Part shown: positions 1 through 6,173 of the stretch, in pieces
Layout: each line of letters starts with the position of its first letter
Numbering within the stretch: position 1 is the stretch's first letter
Virus record (IMG/VR): IMGVR_UViG_3300005260_000006
Coordinates: 1-32,215 of that record
Strand: one strand, 5' to 3'
Source of the DNA: a virus
Length of the DNA: 32,215 nt
Program-made: the position numbers and the translations under genes
Notes under the pieces: generated by a model
What the model saw: the letters and a program-made list of their open reading frames with translations, nothing else
What the model was told of the DNA's origin: nothing
Database searches by the model: none

Positions 1-96
1 TCACAAAGGAGAAGCACATCATAAAGTACACTATCTAAAAAGCAAATCTTTTTTTATTTACTAAATATATCTTAATTGTTGGAAAGGATCTGACAC

Positions 97-279
97 ATGG
101 ATGATTTGCAGAGCAAATTGGAACTCGTCAAAAAAGGCAAAAAATTGCTTTTTAAAACCTTTGCTCATCATCCCCCTACGCCACAATCAAGACAAGATTT
201 TTACCGCTCCCTGCGCCTATATGACGCGCTCGAGCAATATTTTATTAACCACCATACCCCCGAGGTCAGCCATGACTAA
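97..279 (+). CDS. small protein upstream of replication genes
   Basis: A 60-aa protein of unknown function, rich in basic and aromatic residues, with no domain I recognise. The start is supported by GGAAAGGA at 80-87, a normal distance before the ATG. Its last codons overlap the next gene in another frame (ATGACTAA), an arrangement typical of translational coupling. It is the first gene of the rightward replication block, so a role in early replication or its control is possible but only inferred from position. A longer reading frame shifted by one base over the same stretch belongs to the next gene, which really starts at 272. Confidence 0.6.
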   Translation: MDDLQSKLELVKKGKKLLFKTFAHHPPTPQSRQDFYRSLRLYDALEQYFINHHTPEVSHD

Positions 280-532
280 ATTTTGCGCCCAAGGCGATCC
301 AATCTACAATAAAGAAATCAACATATCCCCCTTTCTCGACCCAAGATTAAGCATCTTCGAAAAAGGCATTTTAATATCCCTGCTAGCCCTAACCGATGAT
401 GATCAAACCATTCCAATTGATTACTTTCTTGAACGAATAAAGAGCAAATACCCATCTATTATTTGTCATGACATCGAAGCCGCAATTGCCCATTTATTTA
501 ACTTAAACTACCTCTGCACAGCAGGAGAATAA
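272..532 (+). CDS. small winged-helix-like protein, replication block
   Basis: An 86-aa protein. The reading frame is open further upstream, but the ATG at 272 overlaps the stop of the preceding gene by 8 bases and is the natural coupled start. After a short N-terminal arm (about 1-25), the pattern SIFEKGILISLLAL, then an acidic turn, IPIDYFLERI, and IEAAIAHLFNLNYL resembles the helix-helix-wing arrangement at the N-terminus of phage replication initiators and replisome organizers. It ends three bases before the initiator gene at 536, so I infer an accessory DNA-binding role in origin recognition or helicase loading. No catalytic motif is visible. The fold is a guess from pattern and would need structure prediction. 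Confidence 0.6.
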   Translation: MTKFCAQGDPIYNKEINISPFLDPRLSIFEKGILISLLALTDDDQTIPIDYFLERIKSKYPSIICHDIEAAIAHLFNLNYLCTAGE

Positions 533-535
533 AAA

Positions 536-1399
536 ATGAAAACCTATAATTTCTACCCAGAAGACGCACAAAGATATGGCCTAAATGAAGCAGTAATTTT
601 ATACAATCTCAAGTTTTGGGCGCAGACAAATATGCGCAATAACCATAATTTCCATGATGGTAATTGGTGGACCTATAATACATTGGATGCATTTGTTAAA
701 TGGTTTCCGTGGTGGAACAAATATCAAATCCAGCGATTCTTAAAAAGCTTAATTGCACAAAAGGCCATAATGAGCGGGTCATATTCTAAGAACAAATTCG
801 ATCGCACAGTTTGGTACGCTGTACTAAATTTGAACGAAATAAAGGATTCATGGGATGATGAAAGCGGCCAAAAGTGCAATGTCGATATTGCAGAAAGTGG
901 ATCATCGGCCGTTACTGGGCTGCAGAGCCAAAATGACCCAGAGGCCGCAGAACTCCTCATATTGCAAAAATGCAACGTCCACGTGGCAGATATGCAATAT
1001 GTTAGAAGAAATACAGATAATAAACCAGATACAAAAAACACTAGCAACGCGCGTAATCGCTCACGCGATTACTTTGTGTCCTCTTTCCAGAAATTTTGGG
1101 AACTATATCCAAACAAAGTGGGTAAAAAGTCTGCATTCAAATCTTGGTCAAAATTAACACAAGAAGAGCATGATGCCTGTGTACCTGCATTGCAAGCACA
1201 AATAACTGAGCGCGAACTGAAAGAAGACGCTGGCTTAAATTTTATCCCCGCATGGAAAAACCCGACCACATGGTTGAACCAAGGTTGTTGGGAAGATGTC
1301 GTCATGAGCAAAAAAGAAATCGAGCGGCAAGCTAAGCAGCAAAATCGAAACGTTAAACCAGACCCAGCCTTGTCTGCATTCGACGGGGTAATTTTTTAG
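536..1399 (+). CDS. phage replication initiator / replisome organizer-like protein
   Basis: A 287-aa protein with the two-part build of phage replication organizers. Residues 1-100 form a Trp/Tyr-rich winged-helix-like domain (YGLNEAVILYNLKFWAQ; GNWWTYNTLDAF; WWNKYQIQRFLKSL) found at the start of many such proteins. Residues about 100-178 are a low-complexity polar linker holding a degenerate repeat (QKCNV at 112 and again at 144). Residues 179-255 form the C-terminal module FQKFWELYPNKVGKKSAF...WKNPTTWLNQGCWED, which recurs in lambda O-like and DnaT-like phage proteins. The family binds the phage origin and recruits the helicase, here encoded 20 bases downstream. A purine-rich GCAGGAG stretch lies before the start. 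The family-level call is firm; the exact mechanism is inferred. Confidence 0.82.
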   Translation: MKTYNFYPEDAQRYGLNEAVILYNLKFWAQTNMRNNHNFHDGNWWTYNTLDAFVKWFPWWNKYQIQRFLKSLIAQKAIMSGSYSKNKFDRTVWYAVLNLNEIKDSWDDESGQKCNVDIAESGSSAVTGLQSQNDPEAAELLILQKCNVHVADMQYVRRNTDNKPDTKNTSNARNRSRDYFVSSFQKFWELYPNKVGKKSAFKSWSKLTQEEHDACVPALQAQITERELKEDAGLNFIPAWKNPTTWLNQGCWEDVVMSKKEIERQAKQQNRNVKPDPALSAFDGVIF

Positions 1400-1419
1400 C
1401 TTAAGCACAGGAGTGAGTC

Positions 1420-2367
1420 ATGGATGAGTACGCAGGATTAATTAACATCGCGACTAAGTTGCAAGCGGAGCAAGATGCTGGTTTAGCCAAGCTTGTGCTT
1501 GAGTCATTTTATCCCCCGGGTGGAGTGCCTCTGGGGTATCAACCGCCGATCGAGAGCCTACGTAACAATGTTTTGTTCCGCCCAAACGAGCTAAGCATCT
1601 GGTCAGGGATTAACGGTCATGGTAAATCCAATTTTCTCGGCCATGTCATGCTCTCCTGTATGCGGCAAGGAGCAAAAATATACGTCGCAAGTCTTGAGCT
1701 ACGTCGACATATACTGCTCAAGCGCTTAATCATCCAGGCGACATGCATGAAACTGCCATCCCCTAATTACATCTTGGCAGCCCTGGAATGGCTAAAAGAT
1801 AAGCTCTATGTTGAGCCAAATGTCGGCAGTGCTAGCATCGATGGCATTTTATCGGCATACAAAGTCTTTAACGAATATAGCGGCTATGACGTGCTGGTGC
1901 TGGACTCGTTGATGATGCTGCGAGTGGCTGAGGATGATTATCGCGGACAGAAAGATATCGTGAATAAGCTTTGTGATTTTAAAAACGAGAACAACTGCCA
2001 TATACATATGGTGGTACATCCCAGGAAGGGCAGTGATGAGGGACAGAAGCCTGGGAAGTTAGATGTGAAGGGTTCCGGGGTGATTACTGACTTGGCGGAT
2101 AATTGTTTTACCATTTGGCGCAATAAGCGCAAAGAAGACGAAATTGCTAAAAAATCGACCAATTCGGCATTTAGCGCCGATATTTTGCAGCAGCCGGATG
2201 GAGTTTTTATTTGCGATAAGCAACGCAATGGTGAGTGGGAAGGCAAAGTTGGGATGTGGTACAAGGCTCATGCGATGCAGTATGTTGCCTGGGAGTCGCA
2301 AAAGCCTACGCGCTTTGTTGAATATAGCGGCTCTCCTTGCGATTCTTATGGTCACTCCGTAGGGTAG
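1420..2367 (+). CDS. DnaB/Twinkle/T7 gp4-type replicative helicase
   Basis: A 315-aa RecA-fold ATPase that lacks the primase or N-terminal collar of full DnaB (about 450 aa or more). Walker A is at about 63-70 (GINGHGKS) and Walker B at 157-163 (DVLVLDS). The His-bearing strand IHMVVHPRK (195-203) and the sequence GSGVITDLADNCFTIWRNK (218-236) match the region before the arginine finger in T7 gp4 and Twinkle helicases. It would unwind the phage fork as a ring, loaded by the initiator encoded just upstream. No primase zinc or TOPRIM motif is present, so priming would be done by the host or by a gene outside the window. The start has a GGAG-type site nearby. It is the last gene of the rightward replication block. 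Confidence 0.88.
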   Translation: MDEYAGLINIATKLQAEQDAGLAKLVLESFYPPGGVPLGYQPPIESLRNNVLFRPNELSIWSGINGHGKSNFLGHVMLSCMRQGAKIYVASLELRRHILLKRLIIQATCMKLPSPNYILAALEWLKDKLYVEPNVGSASIDGILSAYKVFNEYSGYDVLVLDSLMMLRVAEDDYRGQKDIVNKLCDFKNENNCHIHMVVHPRKGSDEGQKPGKLDVKGSGVITDLADNCFTIWRNKRKEDEIAKKSTNSAFSADILQQPDGVFICDKQRNGEWEGKVGMWYKAHAMQYVAWESQKPTRFVEYSGSPCDSYGHSVG

Positions 2368-2370
2368 CAT

Positions 2371-2483
2371 AGGGTTGGCGATAATAATTCAATGGCGGTG
2401 GTCTTTTGTTTGAAATTGGTGGTATTTGGGATGGGTTTGTGGAGTCGTTTATGAGTTTTTGGTGAATGGATGGATATTTGGTC
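2371..2483 (+). other. G/T-rich noncoding tract after the helicase gene
   Basis: This gene-free stretch has about 40 G and only about 6 C on the plus strand, including a C-free run from 2404 to 2445 and another from 2447 to 2482. It contains clustered GG pairs (GGCGGTGG, GGTGGT, GGGATGGG). It lies between the helicase gene and the converging minus-strand unit. Such asymmetric tracts can be single-strand initiation or origin-associated elements, or can form G-rich structures; which applies here is unknown. No convincing reading frame covers it. Confidence 0.45.
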
Positions 2484-2516
2484 AAAAAAAAGCCGCTACA
2501 ATGGGAAATAGCGGCT
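2484..2516 (-). terminator. rho-independent terminator of the leftward unit
   Basis: The arms AGCCGCTA (2491-2498) and TAGCGGCT (2509-2516) form a perfect 8-bp stem with a 10-base loop. On the minus strand the stem is followed by a run of T (plus-strand A run at 2484-2491). It lies downstream of the two minus-strand genes at 2597-3417. On the plus strand no T run follows, so it is one-directional. Confidence 0.8.
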
Positions 2517-2518
2517 AC

Positions 2519-2573
2519 AACATCACAAGAGAGAGTCTTATCATATGAACTTCTGTAGTTTAGCTGTGATGTT
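2519..2573. repeat. 9-bp perfect inverted repeat with long loop
   Basis: AACATCACA (2519-2527) pairs perfectly with TGTGATGTT (2565-2573) across a 37-base loop. It directly precedes the leftward terminator in the 3-prime untranslated region of the minus-strand unit. It could be an extra RNA stem protecting the transcript end, or a protein site. No function can be read from the sequence. Confidence 0.4.
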
Positions 2574-2596
2574 AGGTGCAATCAAGTTGTAATTTA

Positions 2597-2779
2597 TTAT
2601 TTTAAAATGGCACTAAATAGCTTTCCTATTTTGGTGTATTTTGCTGGCATGTTCGAAGGAGATGGGCGCAAATCGAGTATTTTATAGGAATTTGCGCCAT
2701 CTGATTCGCGACACTTGGGACAGGCTCTATCTCGATAGTTATATGCTCTTGCGCAATTGGTTTTATGCTTTAGCTTCAT
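2597..2779 (-). CDS. small Cys-containing basic protein
   Basis: A 60-aa protein with a CPKC knuckle (residues about 20-23) and one other Cys (residue 9), so a half or degenerate zinc-binding site is possible. It is rich in Lys and Arg at the N-terminus. AAGGA lies eight bases before the ATG, and the gene begins two bases after the stop of the upstream 211-aa gene, so the two are cotranscribed and probably coupled. The pair ends at the terminator near 2484-2516. The function is unknown. Its basic character contrasts with its strongly acidic partner. Confidence 0.62.
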   Translation of the reverse strand: MKLKHKTNCARAYNYRDRACPKCRESDGANSYKILDLRPSPSNMPAKYTKIGKLFSAILK

Positions 2780-2781
2780 GG

Positions 2782-3417
2782 CTATTTTCCTTGTTGTTCT
2801 GCCATTTCTTTTAATTCTTCGGCCCAGTTGTCATTGTATCGACCATCGTCTAGCAGATATTGAGCAATTTTTGGAGATAATTCGTCGCCAGCTCCCAAAG
2901 CGTCATACCATTGCTCTAAAATCATTTCTTTTACATCATCTCTGGTGGACTTTCTAAATTTAAAGTAATAACCATCTTCGCCGTCCATTTCATAAAACTT
3001 ATCAATAAATTGTTCGACAGTTTCATTTTCACCTATGTTAAAAAAATCAAAATAATCAAAATCGTGAATTCCGCCAGCGGGAACATAATTTAAAAATTTA
3101 TTATCATCTAAGCAATCTAAGCCTTCGGTGCTATCTTCAGCTTTATCTAAGATGTATTGAAAATATTCAAGGTTTTCTTCTAAAATGGAATAAATTTCAT
3201 CGGCTGTAAATTCATCCCGGATCTCCCAGCGCAAAACATGACCATTAAAAACATCGGAAGGTATTCCACCACCAATCTCGCCGTCATAATCAGCAGTGAC
3301 TTCGCCGTCTCTTAAATCTAGGCTAATGTACGCTTTTTGAGGGTTTATTTGACCATCATAATGGCAATGCAGAGGGAATAAGTCAGTTAATTCGAAATTT
3401 ATATAAGCTTTTGTCAT
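2782..3417 (-). CDS. highly acidic protein, possible DNA mimic
   Basis: A 211-aa protein with roughly 50 Asp/Glu against about 17 Lys/Arg by hand count, spread along the whole length (LDLRDGEVTADYDGEIGG; ILEENLEYF; DFDYFDFFNIGENE; MDGEDGYYFKF). It has no signal peptide or membrane segment, and I do not recognise a family. Small acidic phage proteins of this kind are often DNA mimics that block restriction enzymes, nucleases or polymerase, but I do not see the ArdA or Ocr signature, so that role is only a hypothesis. The start has GAGGATCC upstream. It is transcribed leftward from its own strong promoter at 3468-3496, away from the packaging genes, and that promoter carries an overlapping inverted repeat. 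Confidence 0.75.
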   Translation of the reverse strand: MTKAYINFELTDLFPLHCHYDGQINPQKAYISLDLRDGEVTADYDGEIGGGIPSDVFNGHVLRWEIRDEFTADEIYSILEENLEYFQYILDKAEDSTEGLDCLDDNKFLNYVPAGGIHDFDYFDFFNIGENETVEQFIDKFYEMDGEDGYYFKFRKSTRDDVKEMILEQWYDALGAGDELSPKIAQYLLDDGRYNDNWAEELKEMAEQQGK

Positions 3418-3467
3418 GTTTGGATCCTCTATCTAATATCTAAATTTAAGTATCAATTTACAAATTC

Positions 3468-3496
3468 ATTATTACAGATAGTAATAATGGAGTCAA
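3468..3496 (-). promoter_or_regulatory. sigma70-like promoter of the acidic-protein unit
   Basis: On the minus strand TTGACT (3496-3491) is followed by a 17-bp spacer and AATAAT (3473-3468). This is five of six matches at each box with optimal spacing. The predicted start site is near 3461, giving a leader of about 45 bases before the ATG at 3417. It is the clearest promoter in the window. Confidence 0.75.
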
Positions 3497-3509
3497 CAAT
3501 AATTATTAC
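3468..3509. promoter_or_regulatory. operator-like inverted repeat overlapping the promoter
   Basis: ATTATTAC (3468-3475), a five-base spacer (AGATA) and GTAATAAT (3481-3488) form a perfect 8-bp dyad covering the -10 box and spacer of the leftward promoter. A third copy of the half-site, ATTATTAC, lies at 3502-3509 just upstream of the -35 box. A dimeric repressor bound here would block polymerase. No obvious repressor gene is adjacent. Confidence 0.6.
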
Positions 3510-3580
3510 CAACCCTGATAATAATTTGCTTTAAACATTACGGTGGACTTGATTTACTAGGGCCCAGATCTGCCGCCCGA

Positions 3581-3648
3581 TATAGGGGAAAACCCCTATA
3601 TGCGCGTATAGTGGTAAACCCCTATATAACCAATGGTAAACCACTATA
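3581..3648. repeat. array of three operator-like dyads
   Basis: Three related 20-bp sites lie in tandem: TATAGGGGAAAACCCCTATA (3581-3600), TATAGTGGTAAACCCCTATA (3607-3626) and ACCAATGGTAAACCACTATA (3629-3648). The first has perfect 8-bp arms; the others degenerate progressively on the left arm. Centre-to-centre spacings are 26 and 22 bp. The third site is nested in a larger dyad, ACCAATGG (3629-3636) with CCATTGGT (3656-3663) around CACTATAGTG (3642-3651). The layout between divergent genes recalls lambda-type triple operators, but origin iterons are an alternative. The rest of the 3418-3743 gap holds no gene that I can support. Confidence 0.65.
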
Positions 3649-3716
3649 GTGTATGCCATTGGTGCCGATACTTAAACAGTATAAAAAGTGCATTAATTTT
3701 GCTATTGATTTTAATG

Positions 3717-3725
3717 TGATAGTAT
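3717..3725 (+). promoter_or_regulatory. possible extended -10 promoter for the packaging genes
   Basis: TGATAGTAT reads as an extended -10 element (TG, one base, TAGTAT). No good -35 box stands 16-18 bp upstream. Transcription would start near 3732, placing the GGGGGA ribosome site of the next gene at the very 5-prime end. The operator array lies 70-140 bp upstream. This is a weak call. Confidence 0.3.
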
Positions 3726-3743
3726 GTAATGGGGGATTTAAAA

Positions 3744-3968
3744 ATGTTTGAGAAATGCAATAAATGCTATGGGGCTAAAGATGTTGAAGGCTTTGGGTTT
3801 ATGCGGGTTAAATGTCCTGCGTGTGAAGGTGCGGGGGTAATTTATCATGTCGACGAACGAGTCGCTGACGCTCTTACAGCAGATGCAAAAACAGTGGCAG
3901 GAGAAGGCGTTAAAAGACGCGGTAGAGCTCGTAGCAAAAGAGCCGTTCAAATTCGCGACAAGGCATAA
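3744..3968 (+). CDS. small DnaJ-type zinc-finger protein
   Basis: A 74-aa protein. An ATG 15 bases further upstream is in frame, but GGGGGA at 3731-3736 is correctly spaced for 3744. Residues about 5-30 carry two CxxC knuckles, CNKC and CPACEGAG, separated by a short Gly/Phe hairpin. This is the zinc-ribbon pattern of the DnaJ central domain, but with only one CxxCxGxG-like unit. The C-terminal half is basic (VKRRGRARSKRA) and may contact nucleic acid. The last 122 bases overlap the following small-terminase gene in another frame. Free-standing DnaJ-like zinc proteins are common in phages and their role is unsettled. Confidence 0.6.
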   Translation: MFEKCNKCYGAKDVEGFGFMRVKCPACEGAGVIYHVDERVADALTADAKTVAGEGVKRRGRARSKRAVQIRDKA

Positions 3969-4293
3969 CGCGCTTATAGATAGTGAGTTTAAAAAAGTAA
4001 CGCGCAAGACTCGAGTGATGCGGCAGAAAGTTTTGGCTACTAGCAAGCTTTGCTCGTATGAAGATAAGTTGACTGTATTGATTAATGTTTTGGGTGAGAT
4101 AACTCCTATTAAGTCTGATGATTTGGACTTGATGAATAAAAAAGCTAGTGCGGTGGTTAAATTGATATCTGAGCTTAATAAGATGCAGGGGCATTATGCG
4201 CCTGAAAAGCATATGATTTTAAATGCTCAGCTTAATCAAGATCAATCTAATCGGGTTGAAACGCTTATCAAAGAATGCGAGGGACAATATTAA
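3847..4293 (+). CDS. terS: terminase small subunit
   Basis: A 148-aa mostly helical protein. The C-terminal half, KASAVVKLISELNKMQGHYAPEK, has the pattern of phage small terminases, in which a helical oligomerisation region precedes a HYAPEK-type tail. The N-terminal half (to about residue 70) is rich in Lys and Arg and would hold the DNA-binding helices. Small terminases recognise the packaging site and present DNA to the large subunit, encoded two genes downstream. GGGGG stands about nine bases before the ATG. The start lies inside the zinc-finger gene. A later Met near residue 15 is an alternative that would shorten the overlap. Confidence 0.68.
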   Translation: MSTNESLTLLQQMQKQWQEKALKDAVELVAKEPFKFATRHNALIDSEFKKVTRKTRVMRQKVLATSKLCSYEDKLTVLINVLGEITPIKSDDLDLMNKKASAVVKLISELNKMQGHYAPEKHMILNAQLNQDQSNRVETLIKECEGQY

Positions 4294-4586
4294 TGCATTT
4301 CACTGACACGCGCTTTTCAGTCGAAGAACTACTTAATCAAATTCATCATTTGCACAATCAGCTTGAGCTACTTCGTAGAGATTCCATTAAAGCTCAAAGT
4401 TATTTAGATGCGTTTAGCAGTGAAAATGCTTTGATGCATCAGTTCTTAACAGACTCTAAGCTTGATTATGACTTTCGCGTTTATAAAGAAAATCCAAAAA
4501 AATGGAATGAGCGTCGAGCTGTCTATATTGAGCAACAAGAGCAAAGACAAAAAGCTTTGCCTGAATTTGCAACAACGGGTACTTAA
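4293..4586 (+). CDS. small helical protein between terminase genes
   Basis: A 97-aa protein of unknown function. The ATG at 4293 shares its first base with the stop of the preceding gene (TAATG), and GAGGGA at 4279-4284 is well spaced. An in-frame ATG at 4275 is less likely. Residues about 10-45 look like a coiled coil (VEELLNQIHHLHNQLELLRRDS), followed by a second helix and a polar C-terminus. Its place between the two terminase genes suggests a packaging or head-assembly accessory role, by inference only. Confidence 0.68.
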   Translation: MHFTDTRFSVEELLNQIHHLHNQLELLRRDSIKAQSYLDAFSSENALMHQFLTDSKLDYDFRVYKENPKKWNERRAVYIEQQEQRQKALPEFATTGT

Positions 4587-4587
4587 C

Positions 4588-4613
4588 AAGGATTGTTCCA
4601 CATGGAACATTAA
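4588..4613 (+). promoter_or_regulatory. mini-ORF and palindrome before large terminase
   Basis: AAGGA (4588-4592) is correctly spaced for an ATG at 4602 that encodes only Met-Glu-His before a TAA at 4611-4613. A second in-frame TAA follows at 4617, and the terminase ATG comes at 4620 with no ribosome site of its own. TGTTCCA (4594-4600) and TGGAACA (4603-4609) form a 7-bp dyad across the mini-ORF start. Terminase translation may therefore depend on reinitiation after the three-codon peptide. Confidence 0.45.
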
Positions 4614-4619
4614 AAATAA

Positions 4620-6173
4620 ATGCTAATCACTGAGCAACAGCAGTCAGAGCGTGACACAAGACATCGAGTAAGATTGCTATCATCTTTACTGTTGTTTACT
4701 AAAGTAATGTATAAGCTCAGAACTAATAGAGACTTTATTGTTTCAAATCCAGCCGGCAATGAGCCACATGCTATAACGGTGTGTCGAGCACTAACTGATT
4801 TATTTCACAATCGCACCAATAATCTTTGTATCAATCTCGCCCCTGGCTGGGGCAAATCCGAGTTTGCTAAGCATTTTGTTGCGTGGGCCTTAGCTAGATA
4901 TCCAGACTGCAATTTCTTATATATTTCTTATGGTCAAGACTTAGCAGCAAAGCATACTGCAGGTATTAAAGAGATAATGCTATTGCCTGAGTATCAAAAG
5001 CTATTCCAGGTTTCGATCAGGCAAGACACTAGTGCTAATGCTTACTTTAAAACAGAGCAAGGCGGAGCTGTGGGAGCCTTTGGTAGTAAAGGTGGTATCA
5101 CGGGCTTTGATGCGGGCTTACCTGGCCTTAATCGCTTTAGTGGCTGCATAATCATGGATGATGCGCATAAACCAGATGAGGCTCATAGCGAGCTATCTAG
5201 AGATGCGGTAAGACGTAATTATTTCGAGACTATTAAGATGCGCAAGCGCTCGCCAACTATACCAATGCTGTTTATTGGGCAAAGAGTTCATGAAGAAGAT
5301 TTACCGGCATTGTTTATAAAGGGTGGTGATGGTGAGAAATGGGATAAGGTAATTTTAAAAGCTCGCGCTGATAATGGTTTTCCGCTCTACCCAGAAGTTC
5401 ACAATGAAGAAGTATTACAACGCGAAGAAAAGTTTAATCGTTATACTTACTGGGCGCAATTACAACAACAGCCAATCCCCGCCGGCGGCGGTTTATTTTG
5501 TCGCGAAGATTTTGTTCTATTAAAAGAAGAGCCTAAGATTTTAACCACATTTATTACTGCTGATATTGCCGAGACTGCGAAGACTTATAACGATGCCAGC
5601 GTTTTATCATTTTGGGGCGTTTACAAAATCGAACAATATGGCGTTGAGACTGATATCTATGCGTTGCATTGGATAGATTGTTTAGAGTTTCGAGAAGAGC
5701 CAAGATTTTTAGAAAATAAGTTTATGCAGTTTTATGCGAAGTGTTTGCAGCATCCTGTTAAGCCGCTCAAGATTTGTATCGAGAAAAAATCCGCTGGCGT
5801 GACTTTGCTTTCAGTTTTAAAGGCATATCGCGGTTTATCTTTGGTGGATATTGAGCGCAGTGTTGCCAGTGGTTCAAAGTGCGATCGCTTTGTCGCGATG
5901 CAATCCTATGTCAGTAAAAAACTTATTTCGCTGCCAGAGCAAGGCGCTCATGTTGAAACATGTCTTGCGCACATGGAAAAAATAACAGCTAACAATTCAC
6001 ATGCTCATGACGATATTTGTGACACTTGTTACGACGCAATAGATATAGCTTTAATTAAAGGTTTTATGACAACAAATCTCACGGCGATGAAAAATAATTA
6101 TCATTCAGAGCTTGGAGCCTACAACAGAAAAATAAATTCGCTAAAGGAGAAACGTTATGCGGCAACCAGGTGA
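4620..6173 (+). CDS. terL: terminase large subunit
   Basis: A 517-aa packaging motor with nuclease. The ATPase half has Walker A at 74-80 (APGWGKS), a Walker B strand at 176-183 (CIIMDDAH) and a coupling segment near 217-225 (LFIGQRVHE). The nuclease half has the acidic strand FITADIAETAKTYNDASVLSFWG from about 311, a Glu/Lys element near 385-391 (CIEKKSAG), and a late HDDICDTCYDAI motif, as in RNase H-fold terminases. Length is normal for the family. The protein docks on the portal, encoded directly downstream, and pumps DNA into the prohead. The upstream frame is closed by stops, which fixes the start to 4620 or later. The gene overlaps the portal gene by 17 bases. Confidence 0.93.
   Translation: MLITEQQQSERDTRHRVRLLSSLLLFTKVMYKLRTNRDFIVSNPAGNEPHAITVCRALTDLFHNRTNNLCINLAPGWGKSEFAKHFVAWALARYPDCNFLYISYGQDLAAKHTAGIKEIMLLPEYQKLFQVSIRQDTSANAYFKTEQGGAVGAFGSKGGITGFDAGLPGLNRFSGCIIMDDAHKPDEAHSELSRDAVRRNYFETIKMRKRSPTIPMLFIGQRVHEEDLPALFIKGGDGEKWDKVILKARADNGFPLYPEVHNEEVLQREEKFNRYTYWAQLQQQPIPAGGGLFCREDFVLLKEEPKILTTFITADIAETAKTYNDASVLSFWGVYKIEQYGVETDIYALHWIDCLEFREEPRFLENKFMQFYAKCLQHPVKPLKICIEKKSAGVTLLSVLKAYRGLSLVDIERSVASGSKCDRFVAMQSYVSKKLISLPEQGAHVETCLAHMEKITANNSHAHDDICDTCYDAIDIALIKGFMTTNLTAMKNNYHSELGAYNRKINSLKEKRYAATR

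Noticed and set aside
5-40. Strong ribosome-site-like AAAGGAG at 5-11
   Set aside because: No ATG, GTG or TTG at a suitable distance opens a frame; it may belong to a gene outside the window or be chance.
724-1047. 107-aa minus-strand frame inside the replication initiator
   Set aside because: Shadow of a gene with clear family features on the plus strand.
2306-2581. 91-aa minus-strand frame after the helicase gene
   Set aside because: It runs through the terminator and the G/T-rich tract, has no ribosome site, and has atypical composition.
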